From positions 1-46,154 of the forward strand of contig CALECT010000043.1 of the NCBI GenBank assembly GCA_937949725.1: a stretch of DNA of 46,154 nucleotides. Direction: 5' to 3'. Below, piece by piece: positions 16,327 to 24,976 of the stretch (position 1 is the stretch's first letter; each line of letters starts with the position of its first letter). The position numbers were made by a program, and so were the translations under genes. The notes beneath the pieces were generated by a model that ran no database searches, was not told where the DNA came from, and worked only from the letters and a program-made list of their open reading frames with translations. Origin of the DNA: an uncultured Pseudanabaenaceae cyanobacterium. GTDB lineage: Bacteria > Cyanobacteriota > Cyanobacteriia > PCC-9006 > JAAUQQ01.

Positions 16327-16390
16327 AGACACCGGGTGTTTCAATCTCGGAATAGGCGACTTTCTGTGCCCCGACAAACACCCGGTGTCT
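16327..16390. repeat. 15-bp perfect inverted repeat, ACACCCGGTG palindrome copies 2 and 3
   Basis: AGACACCGGGTGTTT (16327-16341) and AAACACCCGGTGTCT (16376-16390) are perfect inverted repeats separated by 34 bases. They lie immediately upstream of the ATG of the minus-strand 113-residue gene. Each arm is itself a near-palindrome, as expected of a dimeric regulator site or the end of a fold-back element. Confidence 0.7.
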
Positions 16391-16554
16391 GAAGCTGGCA
16401 CTGTCCTATTAAGAGGTGATAAAAACCTAGCGCCCTTGTGTAGAAAGAGATTGAAGGGCTTTCTACAGAAAACTTTGAAAATCCCTTCCTATAAGCATTT
16501 CAGGAGAGCATCACCCTTTAAGGATAACAGTGTCTCAGGGGTGCCGTTCGAAAC

Positions 16555-17133
16555 TTAGCCCAACAGCATTGGACCATAGAACCCGGTGTAGAGGGCAATG
16601 TACAAAACGGTCATTGCAATTAAGATGCCGCGCCCCCAGCGAGACTTGACCCAACGCAGAACGAAGACAGTGGCGATCAACACACAAATGACTTCAAACA
16701 GTGAGCCCCACTCCGCATGGTGCCCTGGGTCCCAATAGGAAACCGGGCTCTCGAAACGAAAGTTACTGAAGGGCCAAAAATGTCTATGGCCGTCGTCGTG
16801 GTGCAGGGGCAGGTCTTGGAGGCAGTGGAGAATGATGCTGGCGAAGCAAGCGGCAATAGCTCCTCGCTTCCAATAAATCGCCAGGCCCATGCCAATCAGC
16901 GCAAGGGGAATGGAGTTGAACAGGTCAAAGATGTTTTGCCAGTCTTCAAGGAAGTAGGTCTGGCTCCAAATTTCGCTATCGGGCAAACCTTTGATGCCTT
17001 TGGTCCAGAGGTAGAACCAAAACATCAGCACATCGGGGACGAGGGCTCCGGCGATGATCGGCCAAGTCCAAGTGGGGCGATCGCCCCGGCCCAAGATGCC
17101 AAGATTAATGATGACGTGGCCAGGAGTCTGCAT
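16555..17133 (-). CDS. Polytopic membrane protein with His/Asp-rich motif (metal-dependent hydrolase-like), intact copy
   Basis: This 192-residue membrane protein has an N-terminal PGHVIINLGILG segment and about four hydrophobic spans (around 22-42, 70-90, 95-108 and 140-190). A conserved-looking HCLQDLPLHHDDGHRHFWP motif at about 103-121 and SPVSYWDPGHH at about 129-139 follow. His/Asp clusters in this setting recall membrane-bound metal-dependent hydrolase-like (YdjM-type) proteins, but I cannot confirm activity. A second copy 5.8 kb downstream (22497-22961) has lost the His motif and the last helices. The upstream 100 or so bases are also duplicated, so the two copies form a direct repeat around an AT-rich block. 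Confidence 0.65.
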   Translation of the reverse strand: MQTPGHVIINLGILGRGDRPTWTWPIIAGALVPDVLMFWFYLWTKGIKGLPDSEIWSQTYFLEDWQNIFDLFNSIPLALIGMGLAIYWKRGAIAACFASIILHCLQDLPLHHDDGHRHFWPFSNFRFESPVSYWDPGHHAEWGSLFEVICVLIATVFVLRWVKSRWGRGILIAMTVLYIALYTGFYGPMLLG

Positions 17134-17245
17134 GGCGGAGCAATGAACGGAAGCTGCACTGATGCTAGCAGTTGGTTTGAGTGGATGGGTGAATCAGGCT
17201 TCAGCTCAGGTATTGAGCTGCGATGCTCCCAGTTCACAAAAGGCG
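16690..17245. repeat. Direct repeat flanking an AT-rich cassette, left copy
   Basis: About 550 bases spanning most of the membrane-protein gene and its upstream leader recur at about 22500-23073 in the same orientation (offset close to 5828). Near the gene start long stretches are identical, and the ends of the homology are more diverged. The boundaries are judged by eye. Confidence 0.75.
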
Positions 17246-17512
17246 TTTTAGGAACGGCCTTTACTGTTCTCTGAGAAGTATCATGAGACGGTGAAGCGTC
17301 ATGGCCGCATAGACAACCTTAGGGTCAGCAATGATCCAATCGATGAGGGATTAGCAAACATAAGAAGCATCAGATCTGTCGCGCACATTCAGCCTAAGCA
17401 CAATGTATTCCAAGGAGGCAAAAGTACATCAGCGAACCCTTAGTTAGCGCTTTTATAACCTCACTTACGGAATCGGCAGAAGAGCTTGCAGCTCGCATTC
17501 GAGCCTGCTGAG
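17246..17512. other. Intergenic gap at the left edge of the AT-rich block
   Basis: No gene is apparent. Base composition shifts toward A+T through this segment, which marks the left edge of the putative acquired block. I saw no tRNA or integrase remnant. Confidence 0.35.
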
Positions 17513-17989
17513 CTACTGATCATAACTGATTAGCTTTGCCTTTACTAATTTGAGTGTTTTTATCAAGCTGTCATTATCAAACTGAAGCTGCCTGATAGAC
17601 TTCAGAGGATGACGCTGCAAATACCAGTATAAGTTGTGCTCGAATTCGAAAATTGCTCTTTCTATTTGTGCCTTTACAGTCTCTTCTGCAAAGAACAAAA
17701 CTTCCCTTTCTGTCGGAGCTGGCTTGAGTAATTGCGTATGGAAGTGCCCCTTTCCCTTTCCAAAAAAATCAAACTTAAGTACTTCCTCTTCAAATGCATA
17801 AAAAATGACTGCTGGCCCTTTTCCTATGCCATACTTCTTCCAGTATGTTTCAAAATAAACATTGGGTTCTAAGTGAAATTGTTGGACATCTTGCCTAACT
17901 GCTTTAGGAGATGCCTTTCGAATTTCTTTCTGAAAGTAGTAGCGACAGGGATAAGGCAATAAATTGAGTATTTGTTGAGGTAATTCCAT
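17513..17989 (-). CDS. Hypothetical protein in the AT-rich block
   Basis: This 158-residue soluble protein starts from the ATG at 17989. A TTG-started extension reaches 18028. The protein is rich in aromatic and charged residues (PYPCRYYFQKEIRKASPKAV, YFETYWKKYGIGKGPAV) and contains a Gly-Lys-rich FFGKGKGHFH segment near residue 79. Its C-terminal half is predicted helical. It has no signal peptide or membrane span. I do not recognise the family. Its position downstream of a glycan exporter and two glycosyltransferases in the same direction suggests a part in the same locus. Confidence 0.5.
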   Translation of the reverse strand: MELPQQILNLLPYPCRYYFQKEIRKASPKAVRQDVQQFHLEPNVYFETYWKKYGIGKGPAVIFYAFEEEVLKFDFFGKGKGHFHTQLLKPAPTEREVLFFAEETVKAQIERAIFEFEHNLYWYLQRHPLKSIRQLQFDNDSLIKTLKLVKAKLISYDQ

Positions 17990-18175
17990 TTTTTGCGATA
18001 ATGCTATCTTCTTTACTTTTAGATTCAATATAATTTAGAGCCTTAGGGAAAGCTATATCCTGATTTTATTATAAAATTACACTGTAGCATTAACTAGAAA
18101 TTGTCTTTTATTAATCCTGCCAAGCTATTCCCATAGTCAGATTTGACAAGCCTGGAACGACTGAATGTTTACGAT

Positions 18176-20011
18176 TTAACGCTGTTCATATTGTATTTGA
18201 TGATATTGCCAAAGTGAACCACGCTGTTTAATCAACTCTTCATATGTACCTTGTTCTACGACACGACCATCATTTAAGACAATCACTTTATCTGCGTTAG
18301 CAATAGTAGATAATCTATGAGCAATTGCGATGACTGTTCGACCCATAGACAAATTCTTGATGGATTCTTGAATTAGATGTTCTGACACTGAGTCTAATGC
18401 GCTGGTAGCCTCATCTAGTATCAAGATATCAGGGTTACGGAGTAAGGCCCGAGCAATGGCGATTCTCTGCCTTTGCCCCCCTGATAACCTTACGCCTCGC
18501 TCCCCCAGCTGGGTGCTAAATCCATCAGGAAGACCTTGGATAAATTCCAATGAGTTGGATAGCTGTGAGACTTTTTTAATCTCTGCAAAATCGACTCCTG
18601 ATAGCCCATAAGCAATATTATCTTGAACTGAGGCGTTAAATATAAACGTATCTTGGCTGACAATTGCTATTCTATTTCTCAGAGAAGCAACGTCATACTC
18701 TTTGATATTAACTCCATCTATTATAATTTCCCCCTGAGTTACATCATAAAAGCGTGGTATCAAGTCTACAAGAGTTGACTTCCCTGCACCAGATGCACCG
18801 ACAAATGCAACTGTTTTCCCTTTTTTTATCGAGATACTTATATTTTTTAGAACTTCATTATTAGCATCATAACCAAAGGCAGCAGCATTGAATTCTATCG
18901 ACTTATCTAAGTCCGAGAACGGAACTGAGCCATTGCGTAGGTAGCTTTTCCCTTGTCTACTTAGGAAATCCTCTATGCTTCTAATAGACCCCTGATAGCT
19001 ATTAATAAAAGCAAAATTACGACTGACATCACTGAGTAATGGCACAAGCCTAAACAGAACAAAGATAAATGTTAGGAGTGTAGATTTCTGGAGAGAGGTT
19101 GTGGGAATAAATATGCTAAATCCTAAAAGTAGGATGCCAATCAAAATTGAGATTCCTAGAATCTCTGTGATTGGGCGAATGGCCGCAGTTCTTTGGGTAT
19201 TGACTCTGGTGGTCTCAGCGATCGCCGAACTCGCTTTGTAAAATCGCTTCCGCTCAAAAGACTGAGTTGAGAAAGCCTGCATCGTACGGATACCGCCAAC
19301 CAGCTCTATTGCGAGTGATGTAAAATCACTATTGGCTTGTGATACATGGAAACTTGCTGCTCTGACCCATGCATTAAACTTAGATAAGATGAAGCCTACT
19401 ATCGAAATACATCCAAAAGAAATCAGGGATAGTTGCCATGAGATTCTAGCCATTATTACTAAGTAAGCAATAATGATTGGAGCATAATTTAAAATCGAGT
19501 TGAAGTGCCGAATTGCAAGTTGTAATTGAGACAGCTCCGTTGTTAAGACGTTGACAATCGTTCCAGATTTTGTCTGCGTAAAGTAATTGAGGCTCAGGCT
19601 TTGTAATTGTTCAAAAAAGGATGTCCGGATTCTTTGGACTGTTCTAATTCTTAGGTTGTCTGTCGCGATAAGAGCGTAGTACTTGAAGACCGATCTCAAC
19701 CAGCTCAAGAGCATCAAGCAAATAGAAATTCCGTAGATTTTTGTACTCTCATTCGTCTCAGAAGCTGCGAAGATTTTGTCGATCCAAGCTATATTTGTTT
19801 CGATGCTTGATTCTCCAATAAGAATTGATAGAAATCCCGCGAGAGCTATGACCGTGAGCCCCTCAAGCAAAGCTGAAATTGCAGGAAAGATGATTGCTGG
19901 AGCTAAGTTTTTGGGAGAATGACTAATCTCTGATAGTAAGAATCTATTTTCCTCAAAAAACTGGTTTTCTCTTATTTTTTGCTGCAAGCCAAACTTGGAG
20001 GTAAGGACCAT
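18176..20011 (-). CDS. ABC exporter (fused permease-ATPase), polysaccharide/lipid type
   Basis: This 611-residue half-transporter is of the MsbA/HepA type. Six membrane helices span residues 40-325, with the first pair at about 37-65 and 93-117. The nucleotide-binding domain follows: Walker A GASGAGKS (405-412), the Q-loop SQDTFIF, signature LSGGQ (509-513), Walker B ILILDEA (529-535) and the H-loop IAHRLST. The N-terminal shape resembles cyanobacterial exporters such as heterocyst HepA. Two glycosyltransferases are co-directional upstream (20066-22133), so export of a glycan, glycolipid or lipid-linked sugar is the likely role. The substrate is inferred. The gene is AT-rich compared with its chromosomal neighbours. 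Confidence 0.88.
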   Translation of the reverse strand: MVLTSKFGLQQKIRENQFFEENRFLLSEISHSPKNLAPAIIFPAISALLEGLTVIALAGFLSILIGESSIETNIAWIDKIFAASETNESTKIYGISICLMLLSWLRSVFKYYALIATDNLRIRTVQRIRTSFFEQLQSLSLNYFTQTKSGTIVNVLTTELSQLQLAIRHFNSILNYAPIIIAYLVIMARISWQLSLISFGCISIVGFILSKFNAWVRAASFHVSQANSDFTSLAIELVGGIRTMQAFSTQSFERKRFYKASSAIAETTRVNTQRTAAIRPITEILGISILIGILLLGFSIFIPTTSLQKSTLLTFIFVLFRLVPLLSDVSRNFAFINSYQGSIRSIEDFLSRQGKSYLRNGSVPFSDLDKSIEFNAAAFGYDANNEVLKNISISIKKGKTVAFVGASGAGKSTLVDLIPRFYDVTQGEIIIDGVNIKEYDVASLRNRIAIVSQDTFIFNASVQDNIAYGLSGVDFAEIKKVSQLSNSLEFIQGLPDGFSTQLGERGVRLSGGQRQRIAIARALLRNPDILILDEATSALDSVSEHLIQESIKNLSMGRTVIAIAHRLSTIANADKVIVLNDGRVVEQGTYEELIKQRGSLWQYHQIQYEQR

Positions 20012-20065
20012 TCTGAACTACTTACTAGATTGGTGAATAACTATTTTATACTTCCTGTTTTATTA

Positions 20066-20992
20066 CTAACTCATCTTCCTTATGGAGAGGGATAGCCAGA
20101 GCGAGAAGACCATCTTGAGGCGAGAATAAAACCGCGTTTCCCAAGGGTTTCTAAGCATTAGTCGAATTAATTCCCATCGATTTGACTCTTCACCCATAGC
20201 AGCCCTTATTCTTTGGTATTGCAAATTATATGCAAGATCTATCTGATAGGATTTATTGCTCTTCTGCAATACCTTATTTGTGCATTGTGTTCTCATTTCC
20301 CAGAGTCTAATGGTTCTATTATTTAAGTCTTTGCAGCCTGCCCAGTGATTTGATCCGTGAAGTCTATACAATGTTAGTGCACTATTTATACCTATAACCT
20401 CTCCATAAAATGGGGCCAGATCAGTCAGATATGCATCTGCACAAATTTGATAATCCTCTTCTGGGATTTCTAGGACCTGAGATAAGTATTTCCTAGAGAA
20501 GCTTAATGCAGATGTTGGAGGAGCAGGCCACTGCCCACCTGCCTGTAGAACCATATCTGCAATATCGCCATTTGTCTGACGATAATGGGCATGAGGCCAA
20601 GGGCTTCCTGTGATATGACCTTGTGAGTTGCAGTTTTGTACTGGATGATGAACTGTGGAAGCAAGGGGAGAGAGTTGAAATTGTTGAACCACTTGAGCAA
20701 CCTTACTGCTAAGCCAAGTGTCGTCAGAATCTAATAGACATATAATTTCTCCTCTACTAGCTTTAAAGCCGGTATTAATTGCTGCTCCTTGACCTGCATT
20801 GTCTTGAAAAATTGAATTGATTCTCTCACCAAAGGAAGAGATCACTGCTCTGGATTGATCGGTTGAACCATCATCAACAACAATGACCTCAACATTTTTA
20901 TACGTTTGAGCTAGAGCACTATCGATAGCAGCTTTGATAAAGTCACCATAGTTGTAGTTGTTGATAACTATGCTAACTAGAGGTTGAGGCAT
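20066..20992 (-). CDS. Family 2 glycosyltransferase
   Basis: This 308-residue GT-A fold enzyme has the GT2 opening PLVSIVINNYNYGDFIKAAI with a large inserted loop. The first nucleotide-sugar aspartates lie in VIVVDDGSTD (about 36-45), and the metal-binding DxD is in CLLDSDDTW (about 85-93). The acceptor half contains a PAPPTSALSFSR segment. No signal peptide is visible, and a C-terminal hydrophobic stretch may touch the membrane. It acts on a nucleotide-activated sugar, and the acceptor cannot be read. It is followed on the minus strand by the ABC exporter with 54 bases between them. Confidence 0.85.
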   Translation of the reverse strand: MPQPLVSIVINNYNYGDFIKAAIDSALAQTYKNVEVIVVDDGSTDQSRAVISSFGERINSIFQDNAGQGAAINTGFKASRGEIICLLDSDDTWLSSKVAQVVQQFQLSPLASTVHHPVQNCNSQGHITGSPWPHAHYRQTNGDIADMVLQAGGQWPAPPTSALSFSRKYLSQVLEIPEEDYQICADAYLTDLAPFYGEVIGINSALTLYRLHGSNHWAGCKDLNNRTIRLWEMRTQCTNKVLQKSNKSYQIDLAYNLQYQRIRAAMGEESNRWELIRLMLRNPWETRFYSRLKMVFSLWLSLSIRKMS

Positions 20993-21200
20993 TGGGTTAC
21001 ACCTGTTTCAATATCTAATTCAGTTGGGATATTATTTTATGCAGCCTCTTACATAGATGTTATCTCGCCCCCTCATGAGTAATTGAATGAACCAACTCAT
21101 GCAAGAGGCCTATCTGATCGAGCACTTTTGCTTAGTTAAGAAACAAAGATCTATGCTTTTACTCAGATATTCTTAGAAGTATTGTATTAAAACGTATGCT

Positions 21201-22133
21201 TCAACTACTCATAATCGACAATTTTTCAAGCCTTCGTTTTACTCTGGCATAAAGGCTTTTTACTCGATGAGTATTTCTTTTTGCAATGCTGTTTCTATGG
21301 CCCATTACAAAATAGCGAAAGTGTGCGAGGGCAAGCGAGTCATCTGTAAGATTCCACTTTTGATGGAAATGCTCTACGCTTCTCTCGCACCAATCGTCAC
21401 TCCACCGAAGATTAAAATATTCTTTATCGCCACGCTTTAGCTTAGAGGGAGGAATATAAGAAATTATAGCATTCGGCTCAAAGAAGATTGTATTTTTGCT
21501 GTCTAGTATTTTGAGACAAAAATCACTTTCCTCCGCCATACTGAGTAATTTTTCATCTAAAGGCCCAAGCTGCCTAAATGCTTCTGAGCGAGTCAAAAGA
21601 CAATGGAATTCTATCAGCTGGGTCTCTTCTCGAGTTAAAGGTGATTTTAGCTTCGCTAAAGGAGTACGCATAAAAGGGCGGCGTTCAATAAGCCATTGTT
21701 TCTCTCCCTTCTGCTTAAATTCAAATTGACCTGTGGCGGTGTGAATGGTCTTAAAGTCCTCGCCTTGTAAGCAGAGAGGACCAACTGCCCAAGCACCAGA
21801 TTCTTCTGCACAGTCAACCATGGCTTTGAGCCAGCCTGGCTTTACTAATACGTCATTGTCTATAAAGACAATATATTTGCTATCTACCTCTTTGACACCA
21901 ATGTTTCGAGCAGCGTTTGGTGATAGATAAGTTTCTCTCCGAATTAATCTAAAATCACGTTGGTTGGCTTGATTCTCAATGTAATCTCGGATTTTTGGTG
22001 GCGAGTTGCCATCTATATATACGAGTTCAAAAGGATACCGAGTATTCTTATAGATGCTATCTAAGGAGGATTCACTGTAACTAAATCTCTCCCTAGGAAC
22101 GACAACCAGTGTAACTGTTGGGGAATTGCTCAT
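21201..22133 (-). CDS. Family 2 glycosyltransferase, second copy in the cassette
   Basis: From the ATG at 22133 this is a 310-residue GT2 enzyme beginning MSNSPTVTLVVVPRERFSYS. A frame extending to 22205 would add 24 residues without family support. The sugar-nucleotide region holds VYIDGNSPP where most relatives have DDGS. The DxD-type motif is FIDNDVLVKPGWL, and LSPNAARNIGVKEV precedes it as in GT2 chains. A later MAEESDFCLKI segment fits the catalytic-base region (xxExDxxxR in many GT2s). It is the first gene of the cassette in transcription order and lies far (about 200 bases) from the next glycosyltransferase. The AT-rich composition matches the other cassette genes. Confidence 0.8.
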   Translation of the reverse strand: MSNSPTVTLVVVPRERFSYSESSLDSIYKNTRYPFELVYIDGNSPPKIRDYIENQANQRDFRLIRRETYLSPNAARNIGVKEVDSKYIVFIDNDVLVKPGWLKAMVDCAEESGAWAVGPLCLQGEDFKTIHTATGQFEFKQKGEKQWLIERRPFMRTPLAKLKSPLTREETQLIEFHCLLTRSEAFRQLGPLDEKLLSMAEESDFCLKILDSKNTIFFEPNAIISYIPPSKLKRGDKEYFNLRWSDDWCERSVEHFHQKWNLTDDSLALAHFRYFVMGHRNSIAKRNTHRVKSLYARVKRRLEKLSIMSS

Positions 22134-22496
22134 TTTCGTTAGTCGTAAATATATTGTTATCAGAAATAATGATTTCTCTTTATAACCATGTAACACTAGG
22201 TGCACAAAATAATAGTGCCATGAGTCTTCTCAGGTTGAAGGCTAACCAAGATAATTGATTAACGACGAAAAGGTGCGTGGCTTGCTGATTGGACTAATCT
22301 CATGTAGAGGCCTCTAGTTCTATAGGTTTTCAGGCTGTCTTTCTCTGATTGGCATTGGAGTTTGTTCTTAAATTATTGTGCTAATAAGCATTGTTCCAAA
22401 GCAGCTCAGGTAAAGCAAGATATATAGTCTCGATAGACAAAGTAGACTAATTTTGTCCCAGCGCAAAGCTAGAGCTATTGCTTCTCAGGACGAAAA
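22134..22496. other. Upstream region of the glycan cassette
   Basis: This 363-base AT-rich segment lies upstream of the first glycosyltransferase and just downstream of the decayed membrane-protein copy. No gene or convincing promoter is recognisable. It presumably holds the cassette promoter. Confidence 0.35.
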
Positions 22497-22961
22497 TCAC
22501 TTCAAGTCAGGAGCCACACTCTGTATAGTGCCCTGGGTCCCAATAGGAAGTGTGACACTATCCGGAAATTGCTGAAGGGCCAGCAGTGAAGGTGCCTCAT
22601 CCTTTTTCAGGAGCAGCTCTGGGAGGTAGTGGATGCTGCTGCTGGCAAAGCTGGCGACGGTTGGCCCTGCTAACTTGCTGTGCATCGCTTCGCATTTCCA
22701 GTACATCGCCCGTCCTATGCCAATCAGCGCTAGGGGAATGGAGTTGAACAGATCAAAGATGTTTTGCCAGTCTTCAAGGAAGTAGGTCTGGCTCCAAACT
22801 TCGCTATCGGGCAAACCTTTGATGCCTTTGGTCCAGAGGTAGAACCAGAACATCGACACATCCGGGATAAGAGCATCAGCGATGATGGGCCAAGTCCCAG
22901 TGGAGCGATCGCCCCAGCCCAAGATTCCAAGGTTAATGATGACGTGGCCAGGAGTCTGCAT
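22497..22961 (-). pseudogene. Decayed copy of the His-motif membrane protein (paralogue of 16555-17133)
   Basis: The frame matches the gene at 16555-17133 from its ATG (22961) through about residue 90, with a few substitutions. It then diverges: the HCLQDLPLHHDDGHRHFWP block is replaced by unrelated residues, and all C-terminal helices are lost. A longer open frame runs upstream to 23138, but that extra stretch is the duplicated leader region and not conserved coding sequence. Losing the putative metal site and the last spans makes function unlikely. Confidence 0.75.
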
Positions 22962-23073
22962 GGCGGAGCAATGAACGGAAGCTGCACTGATGCTAGCAGT
23001 TGGGTTGACTAGGCGGGTGAATCTGGCTTCAGCCCAGGCATTGAGCGGCTGTGTCCCCAGTTCATATAAGAGG
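22500..23073. repeat. Direct repeat flanking the AT-rich cassette, right copy
   Basis: This is the second copy of the block at about 16690-17245, in the same orientation and again extending into the leader upstream of the ATG. It carries more changes than the left copy. Together the copies bracket the exporter, two glycosyltransferases and one unknown gene. Confidence 0.75.
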
Positions 23074-23301
23074 TTATGAACGACATAACTGTCTTGGCCG
23101 CTAGTCTTGATTCGTCGAGTCAATGACCCCCTAGCCATCCCGCTTAATTAAGGAAGTGATTAGGTTCCCCAGGGTGGCTAGTGGGATTGTGGGCCATTGA
23201 GTTAGGCTGACCTACAAGTTACGTGCTTTTTAGAAACATCGAACGCGATCGCGGGTTGCCGATGTTGTCCCATATCAAAAACCAATATCAAGACCTACTC
23301 C

Positions 23302-24600
23302 ATGCAATTTAATTTTCTGAAGTCCGTTTTGCTATTGAGTACGCTATCGCTATTGACCGCCTGTGGTACCGGAGGAGATTCGGGGGATGATTCTGCTTCC
23401 GACGGCAGTGGGGGAGACAGGACTGTCTCTGTCCTAGGCGTTGTTGTGGGTGAACAGCAAGAGAAATTGGAAGCGGCCCTGGCTCCCTTTGAAGAAGCCA
23501 CGGGAATCGACGTGATCTATGAAGGCACGGATTCCTTTGCCACGCTGCTGCCAGTTCAAGTGGAGTCGGGCTCTGCGCCTGATTTGGCGATGTTTCCCCA
23601 GCCTGGCTTGATGCAGGACTTTGCGCGATCAGGAGATCTCCAGCCCTTGGATGAGTTTCTGGACCGGGACACCTTGGCGGAGTCCTATTCCTATGACTGG
23701 ATTGATCTGGGCTCAGTCGATGAGTCGGTTTACGGCGTTTGGTATCGGGCTTCGGTGAAAAGCTTGGTTTGGTATAACCCCAACAGTTTCACTGCCAAGG
23801 GCTATGAAGTGCCTACTAGCTGGGATGAGATGACGGCACTCAGCGACAAAATCATTGCCGATGGCGGTACACCCTGGTGCCTAGGCATGGAGAGTGGTGA
23901 TGCCACGGGCTGGGTCGGTACCGACTGGGTCGAAGACTTGATGCTGCGCACGGCAGGCCCGGAGGTTTATGACCAATGGACGAGCCATGGCATTCCCTTT
24001 AATGCGCCTGAGGTGAAGGCTGCTTTTGAGCAATTTGGCGAAGTTGCACTAGATTCTGAACAGGTCCTGGGCGGTCCTGTGGGGGTGATTAGTACGGCCT
24101 TTGGAGATTCGCCCAAGGGCTTGTTTGGCGATGCCCCCCAGTGCTACTTGCATCGTCAAGCCAATTTCATTGCAACGTTCCTGCCTGAGGATGTGATTCT
24201 TGGCGAAGATGTAGCGGTGTTCCCTCTGCCTGGTATCAAGGAGGAGTTTGGCTTGCCTGTGCTGGTCTCCGGGGATGTGTTTGGCATGTTCAACGATACG
24301 CCGGAGGCCCGTGCGTTGCTGGAGTATTTGACCACGCCGGAGCCCCATGAAATTTGGGCAGGCTTGGGTGGCTTTATTTCGCCGAATAAGCAGGTGGGCA
24401 GTGATGCTTATCCCGATGCGGTGACTCAGCAGCAGGCGGTGATTTTGGCCAATGCTGAGACGGTGCGCTTCGATGGTTCTGACTTAATGCCCGGTAGCGT
24501 TGGCACGGGGACGTTCTGGTCTGGCGTTGTCGATTATGTCGGCGGTGCGGATCTGGATGGGGTTCTGGAGGAGATTGAGGATAGCTGGCCTGAGAGCTAG
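23302..24600 (+). CDS. ggtB: ABC importer substrate-binding lipoprotein (Ggt/Agl type)
   Basis: This 432-residue extracellular solute-binding protein belongs to the large sugar family (MalE/AglE-like). The signal sequence ends in the lipobox LLTAC, so Cys21 is expected to carry lipid. A Gly/Asp/Ser-rich linker (22-39) leads into the binding domain. Sugar-binding-family traits are visible in the order EEATGIDVIYEGTDS, SAPDLAMFPQPG, GVWYR...LVWYNP, then PTSWDEM and the late ALLEYLTTPEPHEIWAGLGG. Downstream genes encode two permeases and an ATPase resembling the cyanobacterial glucosylglycerol/sucrose Ggt system and rhizobial Agl alpha-glucoside transporters. The symbol is by analogy. The substrate is probably a glucoside or compatible solute. 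A terminator follows directly. Confidence 0.85.
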   Translation: MQFNFLKSVLLLSTLSLLTACGTGGDSGDDSASDGSGGDRTVSVLGVVVGEQQEKLEAALAPFEEATGIDVIYEGTDSFATLLPVQVESGSAPDLAMFPQPGLMQDFARSGDLQPLDEFLDRDTLAESYSYDWIDLGSVDESVYGVWYRASVKSLVWYNPNSFTAKGYEVPTSWDEMTALSDKIIADGGTPWCLGMESGDATGWVGTDWVEDLMLRTAGPEVYDQWTSHGIPFNAPEVKAAFEQFGEVALDSEQVLGGPVGVISTAFGDSPKGLFGDAPQCYLHRQANFIATFLPEDVILGEDVAVFPLPGIKEEFGLPVLVSGDVFGMFNDTPEARALLEYLTTPEPHEIWAGLGGFISPNKQVGSDAYPDAVTQQQAVILANAETVRFDGSDLMPGSVGTGTFWSGVVDYVGGADLDGVLEEIEDSWPES

Positions 24601-24627
24601 GTTAGAGCTTTGAATTAACTCTCCTTG

Positions 24628-24662
24628 GAGGCGAGCTTCAGTTATGAGGCTCGCTTCTTTTT
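24628..24662 (+). terminator. Rho-independent terminator after the binding-protein gene
   Basis: Bases 24628-24639 pair with 24646-24657 (core GCGAGC/GCTCGC, two G-T pairs) around a six-base loop and are followed by TTTTT. It lies 27 bases after the binding-protein stop and before the permease genes, so it probably limits read-through and favours excess binding protein. Confidence 0.8.
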
Positions 24663-24976
24663 GTATGTAAGTTCGTTGCATGTTCACCCAGTAGCTCATC
24701 CAGATCTTGCCACTATCGCTTTACGAACTGAGGCCATAATTCAGGCCATAATGCCGCTTATGCAGCCTGTAAGCCCCTTGCAGCTTAGGCTTGAGTTGTC
24801 TTCACCGAGGGAGCAATGACTTTAAATGGAGGTTGATGCCATTGAAGAGAGGACGACTCCTGGAGAAACTTGCTCATCAAGTGCAAAGGATTACGGTAGG
24901 CTCACAGCAATAAAACGGTCCAATTTTTAGAGACATTTGCAACGCATGTCTTCAGGTCTTTCTTTTAGTAATCGCA
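24663..24976. other. Gap between binding-protein terminator and permease
   Basis: This stretch of about 314 bases has no supported gene, and the short plus-strand frame at its start is not convincing. It may contain a second promoter for the permease genes. None is clear by eye. Confidence 0.4.

Noticed and set aside
22962..23138. Extension of the decayed membrane protein upstream of 22961
   Set aside because: This segment corresponds to the non-coding leader of the intact copy, so its open frame is incidental.
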